From NCBI GenBank assembly GCA_036265435.1, contig DATAPB010000184.1, positions 1 to 44,981 on the forward strand: 44,981 nt of DNA, written 5' to 3'. A model generated the notes under the pieces. It worked only from the letters and a program-made list of their open reading frames with translations, searched no databases and was not told the DNA's origin. The translations under genes were made by a program, and so were the position numbers. Origin of the DNA: DASUPK01 sp036265435. Lineage in GTDB: Bacteria > Actinomycetota > Thermoleophilia > Solirubrobacterales > 70-9. Positions 30,083 through 38,494 of this stretch are shown here, piece by piece; position 1 is the stretch's first letter; every line of letters begins with the position of its first letter.

Positions 30083-31156
30083 CTACCTGAGCCAGGTGCG
30101 GACGATCGCGTTGGTGAAGCCCAGGCCGTAGCGCATCACTGCCGGTTTCTTGGAATGCCCGTAGGTGCGCTTCGCGACCGTCACCGGCACCTCCTTCGCG
30201 GGGATGCCCCGCTTGATCGCCTCGATCAGGAACTCGGAGGTGTGGAACTGCTCCTGTCGCAGAACGAGCTGGGGAAGGACCGTGGTCCGCACCGCGCGGT
30301 AGCCGTTCGAAGCGTCCGAGACCTTGGTGCGGGTGATGAACGAGATCATCTTGTTGAACAGCACGATCCCGAGCTCGCGCGAGGGTGAGTTGGGGTCCGC
30401 ATCGCCCAGGACGCGGGAGCCGTGCGCGACGTCGACCGCGTCATCGAGCACCGGCTTGACCAGCCGCTCCATCTCACTCGGCAGGTGCTGGCCGTCCGCG
30501 TCCAGCGTCACGACGATCAGGGCACCGGACTCGGCCATCAGGCGGTAACCGGTGCGCAGGGCTGCCCCGCCGCCGCGGTTGATCACGTGCCGGGCGACCA
30601 CCGCGCCCGCCTTCGCTGCCTCTTCGCTGGTGTCGTCGCGCGAACCGTCGTCGACCACGATCACCGCCGTCTCCTCGCCGCAGACCTCGGGAGGAATGCT
30701 GCGGACGACGTCGCCAACGCTCTCCGCCTCATTGAAGGCCGGAATGACGACGGCGACCTTGTCGCGGAAGCGCTCCGGAAGCTTCGCCTCGCGGAACTCC
30801 TCCCAGGCCAGTCCCTCGAGCAGGGCGGAGAGCTGCTGGTTCATCTTCGAGCTCTCCGTCAGGGCCCGGAGGACGAGCAGGAAGAGGACCACGATCGCGA
30901 ATACCGCCAACCCGAGGATCCGGCCGCCGTTGCCCTGCTTGAAGGAGAAGGCCGACAGCACGGCGTTGAGCAGCTCGGTCCCGGAGACGATGGCCAGGAA
31001 GAGGCCGCCGAAAAGAGCCAGGAGAACCGCGCCGTTCGACAGGGAGCGACGCCGCCAGATCGCGAATGCGATCAGGAGCACGGCCAGGACGAGCCCGAAG
31101 GCGCGCAGCGCCGTGAGCTGTTCCGGTAAGACCGAGGCGATCAAAGGGACGGTCAA
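30083..31156 (-). CDS. Family 2 glycosyltransferase with N-terminal membrane segments
   Basis: 357 residues. Three hydrophobic helices (about residues 12-30, 40-60 and 78-98 of the longer form) resemble DUF2304-type anchors. They are followed by a GT2 domain of dolichol-phosphate-mannose-synthase type: VAVVIPAFNEAESVGDVV, VIVVDDGSRDDT, INRGGGAALRTGY and VTLDADGQHLP, the last with the DxD metal site. The C-terminal helical part includes FHTSEFLIEAIKRG. It probably moves a nucleotide-sugar residue to a lipid carrier. The TTG at 31156 is chosen because TATTCT lies 9 nt before it on the minus strand; GTG 31186 would add 10 residues. It is divergent from the sqdB homologue and convergent with the beta-helix gene (3 bp between stops). 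Confidence 0.8.
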   Translation of the reverse strand: MTVPLIASVLPEQLTALRAFGLVLAVLLIAFAIWRRRSLSNGAVLLALFGGLFLAIVSGTELLNAVLSAFSFKQGNGGRILGLAVFAIVVLFLLVLRALTESSKMNQQLSALLEGLAWEEFREAKLPERFRDKVAVVIPAFNEAESVGDVVRSIPPEVCGEETAVIVVDDGSRDDTSEEAAKAGAVVARHVINRGGGAALRTGYRLMAESGALIVVTLDADGQHLPSEMERLVKPVLDDAVDVAHGSRVLGDADPNSPSRELGIVLFNKMISFITRTKVSDASNGYRAVRTTVLPQLVLRQEQFHTSEFLIEAIKRGIPAKEVPVTVAKRTYGHSKKPAVMRYGLGFTNAIVRTWLR

Positions 31157-31165
31157 GGCGGCGCC

Positions 31166-31171
31166 AGAATA
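31166..31171 (-). promoter_or_regulatory. -10 box of a probable leaderless glycosyltransferase promoter
   Basis: On the minus strand TATTCT lies 9 nt before the TTG at 31156. If used, the upstream GTG at 31186 is not transcribed. Confidence 0.35.
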
Positions 31172-31221
31172 GGCCTCCGACGACACACGCCGCGGGCACG
31201 ACGGTGCGCCGTTCCGGCCGT

Positions 31222-31227
31222 TACCCT
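31222..31227 (+). promoter_or_regulatory. -10 box of the sqdB-like gene
   Basis: TACCCT lies 12 nt before the ATG at 31240, giving a leader of a few bases at most. Confidence 0.4.
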
Positions 31228-31239
31228 GCCGCCTTCACC

Positions 31240-32415
31240 ATGCGCGTCCTCATCCTCGGGGGCGACGGCTATCTCGGCTGGCCGACGGCGATGCGCTTCT
31301 CCGCCGGCGGCCACGAGGTCTCCGTCGTCGACAACTTCTCGCGCCGCCGCTGGCACGAGAAGCACGGCACAGACTCACTCACACCGATCCGTTCGCTCGA
31401 CGAGCGCATCGACGCGTGGAGGGAGATCTCCGGCAGGGAGATCGCGTCGTATGTCGGCGCCATCGAGGACCCGGAGTTCCTGGAGCGAGTGATCATCGAG
31501 ACGAGGCCCGAGGCGGTCGTCCACTACGGCGAGCAGCCCTCGGCGCCGTTCTCGATGGCCAACCGCGAGCAGGCGGTCGAGACGCAGTACACGAACGTGA
31601 TCGGGACGCTCAACCTCCTCTTCTTCCTCCGCGATCACGCATCGGACTGCCACCTGGTCAAGCTCGGGACCATGGGCGAATACGGCACGCCCAAGATCGA
31701 CATCGAGGAGGGGTTCATCGAGATCGAGCACAAGGGCCGCAAGGACACGCTGCCCTTCCCGAAGCTCCCCGGCTCGCTCTACCACCTCTCCAAGGTCCAC
31801 GACTCCAACAACATCCACTTCGCCTGCCGGATCTGGGGCCTGCGCTCGACCGACCTCAACCAGGGCGTCGTCTACGGCATCGAGACGGACGAGACGACAC
31901 AGGATGAGCGCCTCACGACGCGCTTCGACTATGACGAGTGGTTCGGCACGGTCCTCAACCGCTTCTGCGCGCAGGCGGTGATCGGGCACCCGCTCACGGT
32001 CTACGGGAAGGGAGGCCAAACCCGCGGCTTCCTGAACATCCGCGACACGCTCCAGTGCGTCGAGCTGGCGGTCAACAACCCGGCCGAGGCCGGCGAGTAC
32101 CGCGTCTTCAACCAGTTCACGGAGTCGTTCTCGGTCGCCCAGCTCGCCGACCTGGTCCAGGCCTCTGCCGCCGAGATCGGCATGGACGTCGAGATCGAGC
32201 ACGTCGAGAACCCGCGTGTCGAGCTCGAGGAGCACTACTACAACCCCGTCCACACCAAGCTGCTGGACCTCGGGCTCCAGCCGAGCTACCTGGGCGATGA
32301 GCTGGTCCGCTCGATGCTGAAGACGATCGAGCGCCACCGCGACCGGGTGATCGACTCCGCGATCGATCCCCGGACGCGCTGGAAGCCGTCGCAGGAGCCG
32401 GCCGGCACTCGCTGA
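31240..32415 (+). CDS. sqdB: UDP-sulfoquinovose synthase homologue
   Basis: 391-residue short-chain dehydrogenase-type sugar-nucleotide enzyme. As in SQD1/SqdB it has GGDGYLGWPTA for NAD binding, VVHYGEQPSAPFSM, VKLGTMGEYGTPKIDIEEG, LPGSLYHLSKVHDSNNI with the Tyr-x3-Lys pair, STDLNQGVVYG, and GHPLTVYGKGGQTRGFLNIRD. These blocks match plant and cyanobacterial SQD1 almost word for word, so conversion of UDP-glucose plus sulfite to UDP-sulfoquinovose is the best call. A related Agl3-like role in glycan synthesis is the alternative. Start ATG 31240 (TACCCT upstream) gives the proper N-terminal strand. A GT2 gene stands divergently; no SqdX/SqdD-like acceptor transferase is recognised in the window. 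Confidence 0.85.
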   Translation: MRVLILGGDGYLGWPTAMRFSAGGHEVSVVDNFSRRRWHEKHGTDSLTPIRSLDERIDAWREISGREIASYVGAIEDPEFLERVIIETRPEAVVHYGEQPSAPFSMANREQAVETQYTNVIGTLNLLFFLRDHASDCHLVKLGTMGEYGTPKIDIEEGFIEIEHKGRKDTLPFPKLPGSLYHLSKVHDSNNIHFACRIWGLRSTDLNQGVVYGIETDETTQDERLTTRFDYDEWFGTVLNRFCAQAVIGHPLTVYGKGGQTRGFLNIRDTLQCVELAVNNPAEAGEYRVFNQFTESFSVAQLADLVQASAAEIGMDVEIEHVENPRVELEEHYYNPVHTKLLDLGLQPSYLGDELVRSMLKTIERHRDRVIDSAIDPRTRWKPSQEPAGTR

Positions 32416-32440
32416 TTCACGCCAGGCGAGGGCGCTTGGC

Positions 32441-32446
32441 TACCAT
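32441..32446 (+). promoter_or_regulatory. -10 box of a probable leaderless ilvB promoter
   Basis: TACCAT lies 9 nt before the ilvB ATG. There is no room for a peptide-type attenuator or T-box. Confidence 0.5.
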
Positions 32447-32455
32447 CGCCGAACG

Positions 32456-34135
32456 ATGCGCGCTGCCGATGCTCTGATGGAGGCCCTCAAGGCGGAGGGC
32501 ACCCAACACATCTTCGGGATCCCGGGTGGGGCGAACCTGCCGATCTACGACGCCGTCCACGACGCCGAGATCACCCACATCCAGGCGCGCCACGAGCAGG
32601 GCGCCGGCCACATGGCAGAGGGCTACGCCAAGGCCTCGGGCAGGGTGGGCGTCGCGTTCGCGACCTCCGGCCCGGGCGCGACCAACCTGGTCACCCCGAT
32701 CGCCGACGCGATCATGGACTCCGTCCCGACCGTCTTCGTCACCGGGCAGGTCCGCACCGAGCTGATCGGCACCGACGGCTTCCAGGAGGCGGACGTGAAC
32801 GGCATCACGATGCCGGTCGTCAAGCACTCACTGATGGTGCAGGACCCGCGCGTGATACCTGAGTACGTCCACTCGGCTTTCCACATCGCTTCGACGGGCC
32901 GTCCGGGGCCCGTCCTCGTCGACGTGCCGCAGGACCTCTCGCGGGCCGACATCGAATACGAGCCGATGACGGAGACGCCGAATTTGCCGGGCTACAAGCC
33001 CTCCACCGAGGGGAACATCAAGCAGATCCGCCTCGCCGCCAAGGCACTCGCCAACTCCCAGCGGCCGGTGATCTACGCCGGCGGCGGCGTGATCAACGCC
33101 AACGCCTCGGAGGAGCTGCGCGAGCTCTGCCTCTCTGACAGGTTCCCCGTCACCTGCACGGTGATGGGCCTCGGCGGCTTCCCGGCGCCGCACGAGCAGT
33201 GGCTCGGGATGCTGGGCATGCACGGCACCCGCACGGCCAACTACTCGATGGACAACGCCGACCTGATTGTCGCCGTCGGTGCCCGCTTCGACGACCGGAT
33301 CACGGGCAAGCTCTCCGAGTTCGCGCCGCGCGCGAAGTTCGTCCACATCGACATCGACCCGGCCGAGATCTCCAAGAACGTCCCGGCGCACATCCCGATC
33401 GTCGGCGATGCCAAGGAGGTCCTACCCAAGCTGACCAAGGAGTACCGGGCGATCAAGGCGGACCGCAGCCGGCTCGACCCGTGGTGGGACCAGATCCACG
33501 CCTGGCAGAACGAGTACCCGCTCACCTACGAGGATTCCGAGGACAACGAGATCAAGCCGCAGCGGATGATCCAGGCGATGTACGCGGCGACGGAGGGCGA
33601 CGCGATCATCACCTCCGACGTCGGCCAGCACCAGATGTGGTGCGCGCAGTACTACGACTTCGACAAGCCCCGCCGCTGGATCAACTCGGGCGGCCTCGGG
33701 ACGATGGGCTTCGGCCTGCCGTCGGCGATCGGCGCCAAGGTCGCCTGTCCCGATGAGACCGTCGTCTGCCTCGCGGGGGACGGCAGCCTGATCATGACCT
33801 GCCAGGAGTTCGCGACCGCCGTGCGGCACGACATCCCGGTGAAGGTCTTCTTGATGAACAACGGCTACTTCGGCATGGTCCGCCAGTGGCAGGAGCTCTT
33901 CTGGGACGGCCGTTACTCCTCGGTGGAGATGGGCCCGAGCCCCGACTGGCCCAAGCTGGCCGAGGCGTTCGGGGTCAAGGGCATGATGGTGGACGACAAG
34001 AGCGAGGTCGAGGCAGCGATGCGCGAGGCGCTCGCCACGGAGGGCCCGGTCCTCCTCGACGTCCGCGTCACCAAGGACGAGAACTGCTACCCGATGATCC
34101 CGGCGGGAGCCGCCGCCCGGGACATGGTCGGCTAA
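32456..34135 (+). CDS. ilvB: Acetolactate synthase large (catalytic) subunit
   Basis: 559-residue thiamine-diphosphate enzyme; it condenses two pyruvates, or pyruvate with 2-oxobutyrate, as the first common step of Val/Leu/Ile synthesis. FGIPGGANLPIYDA opens the protein; RHEQGAGHMAEGYA has the catalytic Glu; TSGPGATNLVTPIADA follows; VGARFDDRITGKL belongs to the FAD-binding middle domain; and GDGSLIMTCQEFATA with LMNN is the ThDP motif. The protein is full-length with a short N-terminus. It is followed after 19 bp by ilvN. ilvC, normally next, is 8 kb away beyond the menaquinone genes. Confidence 0.95.
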   Translation: MRAADALMEALKAEGTQHIFGIPGGANLPIYDAVHDAEITHIQARHEQGAGHMAEGYAKASGRVGVAFATSGPGATNLVTPIADAIMDSVPTVFVTGQVRTELIGTDGFQEADVNGITMPVVKHSLMVQDPRVIPEYVHSAFHIASTGRPGPVLVDVPQDLSRADIEYEPMTETPNLPGYKPSTEGNIKQIRLAAKALANSQRPVIYAGGGVINANASEELRELCLSDRFPVTCTVMGLGGFPAPHEQWLGMLGMHGTRTANYSMDNADLIVAVGARFDDRITGKLSEFAPRAKFVHIDIDPAEISKNVPAHIPIVGDAKEVLPKLTKEYRAIKADRSRLDPWWDQIHAWQNEYPLTYEDSEDNEIKPQRMIQAMYAATEGDAIITSDVGQHQMWCAQYYDFDKPRRWINSGGLGTMGFGLPSAIGAKVACPDETVVCLAGDGSLIMTCQEFATAVRHDIPVKVFLMNNGYFGMVRQWQELFWDGRYSSVEMGPSPDWPKLAEAFGVKGMMVDDKSEVEAAMREALATEGPVLLDVRVTKDENCYPMIPAGAAARDMVG

Positions 34136-34154
34136 CGACGGGGGAGCCAGGACG

Positions 34155-34709
34155 ATGGAAGCCGGAACTCCCGACCTGATCAAGCTCGAGGATCTGGACG
34201 CCGCGGCGGGCGCGCTCACGGGCCGCAAGCACGTTCTCTCGATCCTGGTCGAGAACCGCCCAGGGGTCCTCGCCCGGATCGCCGGGCTGTTCAGCCGCCG
34301 CGGGTTCAACATCGACACCCTCGCGGTCGGCCCGACCGAGGACCCCGAGGTCTCCCGGATCACGCTCACTGTCGACGGCGCGGTGCACCCGATCGATCAG
34401 GTCACCAAGCAGCTCCACAAGCTGGTCAACGTGATCAAGATCAGGGACATGGAGCCGGGCGAGACCATCGCCCGCGAGATGGCTCTCTTCAAGGTCTCCG
34501 CTCCGATCGAGAGCCGCGCCGAGATCATGCAGTTCGCCGAGATCTTCCGCGCCAAGATCGTCGATGTCTCTCGCCGCTCCCTGACCATCGAGGTCACGGG
34601 CAGCGCCGACAAGATCGAGGCCTTCGAGCGGATGATCCGCCCGCACGGCCTCATCGAGATGGTGCGGACCGGCGAGGTCGCGCTCGCCCGCTCCAAGCCG
34701 GACAACTGA
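34155..34709 (+). CDS. ilvN: Acetolactate synthase small (regulatory) subunit
   Basis: 184-residue regulatory partner of IlvB that mediates valine feedback. An N-terminal extension of about 25 residues precedes the ACT domain HVLSILVENRPGVLARIAGL with FSRRGFNIDTLAVGPTED. Downstream come TKQLHKLVNVIKI and the C-terminal ALFKVSAP domain with LTIEVTGSADKIEAF. The ATG at 34155 has GGGGGAGCCAGG in front. It lies in the same operon as ilvB (19 bp gap) and is followed 11 bp later by menF. Confidence 0.94.
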   Translation: MEAGTPDLIKLEDLDAAAGALTGRKHVLSILVENRPGVLARIAGLFSRRGFNIDTLAVGPTEDPEVSRITLTVDGAVHPIDQVTKQLHKLVNVIKIRDMEPGETIAREMALFKVSAPIESRAEIMQFAEIFRAKIVDVSRRSLTIEVTGSADKIEAFERMIRPHGLIEMVRTGEVALARSKPDN

Positions 34710-34720
34710 CCCGGCGCCGA

Positions 34721-36130
34721 ATGGCGAGCGCGGCCGAATCGACCGGGACGCTGCTCGCCGCACTCGAGGGTGCTCTCTCGCGCGCCGATCGAGACCGTCC
34801 GTCCCAGCTCGTCTCGGCCACCGTCGAGATCGACCCGGAGGTGGATCCGGCGGCCATCGCCGCGGGCTCCCGGCTCGCCGCGGACCGCTGGTTCTGCTGG
34901 GAGCAGCCCGACCGCGGGTTCGCCCTGGCGGGCCTGGGATCCGCGATCGCGGTCGTCAGCAGGGGAGAAGACCGATTCACCGACCTGGGCGAGCGCTGCG
35001 CGGGCGCGAAGCACGACCGGGTCGCGGAAGAGCCCGACGAGCTTCCCGCCGGGGCCGGCCCCATCTGGTCGACGGGATTCGCGTTCTCACCTCGGGGTGG
35101 ATCGGATCCGCTCTGGTCCTCGCTGCCGCCCGCGCTCGCCGTGATGCCCGAGATCGCGATCTCGCGTGGGCCAGAGGGCGCCTTCCTCACCGTCTCGATC
35201 TTTCTCGAGCCGGGATCGAAACCCGACGACCTCCTGCGCCGGGCCGCCGGCAGGATGGGATCGCTGCGCGCCGCCGCACTGACGCCAGCCGATCCACACC
35301 CGAGCGCGGCCACGCGGATCTTCGGCCGCTATTCCCCCGAGCGCTACGAGAAGATCGTCGCCGCGGCGGTCGAGCGCATTCGCTCGACCTCGATCGACAA
35401 GGTCGTCCTCGCGCGGGAGCTGACCGTGGAGGCGCCTTCCGCTCACGATCCCGCCGCCCTCTTCGGAGCTCTCCGTGACCTCTTCCCGTCGTGCTTCTGC
35501 TTCTGCGTCGGCACCGGGCAGGCCGCCTTCATCGGTGCGAGCCCCGAGCTGCTCGTCCGCCGATCCGGGGCGGTCGCCGCAACCGTCGCGCTCGCCGGTA
35601 CGACCGCGCGCAGCGCCGATCCCGCCGTCGACGACCACCTCGGCGAGGCGATGCTGCGCAGCCCGAAGGTCCGAGACGAGCACGGCATCGTCGTGCGGAG
35701 GATCGAGCGCGGCCTCAGGCCCCATGCGGTCTGGGTCCACTCGGAGAACCAGCCGTTCGTCGTCAAGGTCGGCAACCTGCAGCATCTGGCCACGCCGATC
35801 CGGGCGCAGCTGGCCGAGTCCAACAGCGCCATCGAGCTCGCCGGCTTCCTGCACCCGACCCCGGCGGTCGGCGGGGAGCCGAAGGATCAGGCCCTGCGGC
35901 TGATCCAGGAGGTCGAGGGCATCGATCGCGGCTGGTACACCGGCCCGGTCGGCTGGATGGACACGGCAGAGGACGGCGAATTCTGCGTCGGGCTTCGCTC
36001 CGCGCTCGTCCGCGACCGCGAGGCCCACCTGTTCGCCGGCTGCGGGATCGTGGCCGACTCGGACCCCTCGGCCGAGCTTCAGGAGTCCGAGCTCAAGTTC
36101 GAGGCGCTGCTCCCGCTTTTCTCCTCCTAG
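34721..36130 (+). CDS. menF: Isochorismate synthase
   Basis: 469-residue chorismate-utilising enzyme that isomerises chorismate to isochorismate for menaquinone. The variable N-terminal half is followed by the conserved core: YEKIVAAAVERIRSTSIDKVVLAREL, FIGASPELLVRRSG, ALAGTTARSADP, DEHGIVVRRIE, LQHLATPI, HPTPAVGGEPKDQALRLI, and GWYTGPVGWMDTAEDGEFCVGLRSAL with CGIVADSDP. The Lys in SIDKVVLARE is the general base expected for MenF/EntC rather than anthranilate synthase. Start ATG 34721 is 11 bp after ilvN, so it is likely part of the ilvBN transcript. Its pathway partners are the men genes on the opposite strand downstream. Confidence 0.9.
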   Translation: MASAAESTGTLLAALEGALSRADRDRPSQLVSATVEIDPEVDPAAIAAGSRLAADRWFCWEQPDRGFALAGLGSAIAVVSRGEDRFTDLGERCAGAKHDRVAEEPDELPAGAGPIWSTGFAFSPRGGSDPLWSSLPPALAVMPEIAISRGPEGAFLTVSIFLEPGSKPDDLLRRAAGRMGSLRAAALTPADPHPSAATRIFGRYSPERYEKIVAAAVERIRSTSIDKVVLARELTVEAPSAHDPAALFGALRDLFPSCFCFCVGTGQAAFIGASPELLVRRSGAVAATVALAGTTARSADPAVDDHLGEAMLRSPKVRDEHGIVVRRIERGLRPHAVWVHSENQPFVVKVGNLQHLATPIRAQLAESNSAIELAGFLHPTPAVGGEPKDQALRLIQEVEGIDRGWYTGPVGWMDTAEDGEFCVGLRSALVRDREAHLFAGCGIVADSDPSAELQESELKFEALLPLFSS

Positions 36131-36159
36131 CGCGCTGCCTTCCGGCCGTTCACGGGACC

Positions 36160-36165
36160 TTGACA
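36160..36165 (+). promoter_or_regulatory. Consensus -35 element upstream of the NTF2-like gene
   Basis: A perfect TTGACA, 30 nt after the menF stop. At 17 nt downstream stands GTGGAT, a poor -10. The ATG at 36223 follows with GAGGAGAAGGAG as ribosome site. Confidence 0.3.
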
Positions 36166-36222
36166 GGGCCCCTCGCCCATGAGTGGATGGTCGAGGGAGC
36201 AAGCGAGGAGAAGGAGAAATTC

Positions 36223-36645
36223 ATGGCTGAAGGCGTTGACTTGATCCGGCGCTTTTACGAGGAGGTTCTCAGCAACGGCAATACGGAGGTCATCGGCGAC
36301 CTGGTCACCGATGACGTGGTCGATCACGAGCCGTTCCCCGGCCAGCCCGACGGCATCGAGGGCGTCAGGCAGTTCGCCGCGATGATGGCTGCGGCGTTCT
36401 CCGACGTCAAGGCGACCCTGGGGCCGTCGCTCGAGAGCGGCGACCTGGCCTCGGCTCAGGTCACGATCACCGGCAGGCACACCGGTGAGTTCATGGGAGT
36501 GCCCGCCAGCGACAAGCAGTTCGAGATCGAGGCGATCGACCTGATTCGCATCGAGGACGGCAAGTGCGCCGAGCACTGGGGCGTGACCGACAACATGGCC
36601 CTGATGCAGCAGATCGGCGCCATCCCGGAGCCCGCTCAGGCCTAG
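36223..36645 (+). CDS. SnoaL-type (ester cyclase-like) NTF2-fold protein
   Basis: 140-residue NTF2-like protein. AEGVDLIRRFYEEVLSNGNTEVIGDLVTDDVVDHEPFPG and DGIEGVRQFAAMMAAAFSDVKATL fit the ester-cyclase/SnoaL branch, with ITGRHTGEFMGVPASDKQFEIEAIDLIRIEDGKCAEHWGV as the barrel end. Members act on polyketides or small ligands; the substrate here is unknown. The ATG at 36223 is preferred because GAGAAGGAGAA lies just before it; ATG 36187 is in frame upstream. It sits between menF and the convergent menD (25 bp between coding ends), but nothing in it suggests a menaquinone function. Confidence 0.75.
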   Translation: MAEGVDLIRRFYEEVLSNGNTEVIGDLVTDDVVDHEPFPGQPDGIEGVRQFAAMMAAAFSDVKATLGPSLESGDLASAQVTITGRHTGEFMGVPASDKQFEIEAIDLIRIEDGKCAEHWGVTDNMALMQQIGAIPEPAQA

Positions 36646-36670
36646 TTCTCAAGCCGGACCGCGGTGGCGA

Positions 36671-38434
36671 TCAGGTACGGAGGGTCGCCGCCGCGGTCTC
36701 GGCCAATTGACGGTGCAGCTCCAGGTTGCGGCGGCGATCGGTGCGGACCACGATCACCGGTGCGTCCCCCGCGAGCGCCTCGGCGAGCTCGCCGGGCGTC
36801 CCGGGGACAGCGACCGCCAGGTCGAAGAGGCGCGCCGCGTCGGCGGGATCGCGCCCTGCCGGCGTCCCCAGCAGGGCCTCGAACTCATCCTCATCCATCG
36901 CCTCGGCCTGCGGCAGGAAGTGGAAGATGCCGCCTCCGGAGTTGTCGATCACGATCAGCCGCAGCTCGGGAGCGTGGCTGACCGCCGCGAGGCCGCCGAT
37001 GTCGTGGAAGAGCGCCAGGTCGCCGAGCACCCCCCAGGTGCGGCTGCCGCTACCCGCGGCGAGACCGGCCGCGGTCGAGACCAGACCGTCGATCCCATTT
37101 GCGCCGCGGTTCGCGGCGAAGCGGACGCCCTCCGGTCCGGGGCGCAGGAAGGCCTCGAGGTCGCGTACCGGCATGCTCGAGGCTGCGAACACCGAGTCGC
37201 CGTCGCGAAGGACGCGTCCCAGCGCGCTCCAGATTCCCGGTTCGCTGAGCTCGCCGAGTGACTCGAGGTGGCCGTCGACCGCGTCGCGCACCGAACGCTC
37301 GGCGTCGAGCCAATCCGAGGCGAATGGCGACCCGGCGACCGCGGCGGCACCGGGTCGCTGCCGCGAAAGGCGCTCCATGAGAGCGCGGGCGGTGGCAGCC
37401 GGCTCAGCCCGCAGGACCGTGGCTGCGCGGCGCGTGGGCTCGCGCCAATCGCCGTTCGGGTCGATCACTATCTGATCGAGGCCCTCGATCGCCGCCAGCC
37501 ATTGCCGCAGCGGCTTGCTGGTCGGGAGGTCGCCGAAGCGAACGATCAGCTCCGGCTGGAGGGCGGTGGGGCGGTCGCGCACGATGGAGTCATAGGTGGT
37601 GACGACCAGTGAGCGGTCGTGCGGGCCGCGGCGCAGCTGGGAGGTCGGCTCGGCCAGAATCGGATAGCCGGCAGCGGCCGCGAGCTCCGAGATGGGGCTC
37701 GCCAACCCGGAGTCACTCTGCCGACCCGCAACGATGAGACCGCGCGGGGAGCGCTCGATCCGATCGGTCAGCTCATCGAGCAATCCCTCATCGGCCCGAA
37801 GCGATGCCGTGCTCACGGCGTGAAGGGGCGAAGCGCCGCGACCCCCCAGTGCCAGGGCGTCAGTCGCCGTGACCTGACCTTCCACCGGCACCGGAGCGAG
37901 CGGCTCCCGCCAGGGGACGTTCAGGTGCACTGGGCCCGGCCGCGGGTCACCGAGCGCGGAGGCGTGGGCACGGCAGGCGACCGAGCGGAAGTGAAGGAGG
38001 CCCTCGTCGTCTGCGTCGTGCGTGCCGACCTCGCAGAACCAGCGGACCGCGTCGCCGTAGAGCTTGAGCTGGTCGATCGTCTGGCCCGCTCCGATGTCTC
38101 GCAGCTCCGGGGGCCGATCGGCGGTGAGCACGATCAGCGGCACATCCGCCTCGTCCGCCTCGACGACAGCGGGGTGGAGGTTCGCGGCCGCCGAGCCCGA
38201 GGTGCACAGCACCGCGGCCGGCGCCCCGGTAGCGAGGGCCGTGCCGAGGGCGAAGAAGCCGGCGCTGCGCTCATCGAGGATCACGCTCACCTCGATCTCG
38301 GGCTGCCGCCAGAGAGCGACCGCGAGCGGGGTGGACCGGGAGCCGGGAGAGAGCAGGGCACGGCGGACACCGCTGCGGGACAGCTCCTCGACCATCGCCG
38401 AGGCGAGCGCGGTGTTGCGGTTGGTCGGGTCCAT
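36671..38434 (-). CDS. menD: SEPHCHC synthase
   Basis: 587-residue thiamine-diphosphate enzyme that adds a succinic semialdehyde unit from 2-oxoglutarate to isochorismate. LLSPGSRSTPLAVAL near the N-terminus, LDERSAGFFALGTA with the ThDP Glu, CTSGSAAANLHPAVVEA, PLIVLTADRPPELRDIGAGQTIDQ, and the cofactor region ANRGANGIDGLVSTAAGLA ... VLGDLALFHDIGGL ... IDNSGGGIFHFLPQAE are canonical. The ATG at 38434 gives the right N-terminus; a longer open frame reaches TTG 38488. It is the last gene of the minus-strand men cluster, 60 bp after menC. Confidence 0.94.
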   Translation of the reverse strand: MDPTNRNTALASAMVEELSRSGVRRALLSPGSRSTPLAVALWRQPEIEVSVILDERSAGFFALGTALATGAPAAVLCTSGSAAANLHPAVVEADEADVPLIVLTADRPPELRDIGAGQTIDQLKLYGDAVRWFCEVGTHDADDEGLLHFRSVACRAHASALGDPRPGPVHLNVPWREPLAPVPVEGQVTATDALALGGRGASPLHAVSTASLRADEGLLDELTDRIERSPRGLIVAGRQSDSGLASPISELAAAAGYPILAEPTSQLRRGPHDRSLVVTTYDSIVRDRPTALQPELIVRFGDLPTSKPLRQWLAAIEGLDQIVIDPNGDWREPTRRAATVLRAEPAATARALMERLSRQRPGAAAVAGSPFASDWLDAERSVRDAVDGHLESLGELSEPGIWSALGRVLRDGDSVFAASSMPVRDLEAFLRPGPEGVRFAANRGANGIDGLVSTAAGLAAGSGSRTWGVLGDLALFHDIGGLAAVSHAPELRLIVIDNSGGGIFHFLPQAEAMDEDEFEALLGTPAGRDPADAARLFDLAVAVPGTPGELAEALAGDAPVIVVRTDRRRNLELHRQLAETAAATLRT

Positions 38435-38494
38435 CACCACCAAACGGGGTTGCGCCTCGCCTTTCGGCTGCCGCGCACCCTCGCACAACCTAGA

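Noticed and set aside
32416..32456. Attenuator or T-box before ilvB
   Set aside because: Only 41 bp separate sqdB from ilvB and the -10 box is 9 nt from the start, so there is no leader RNA.
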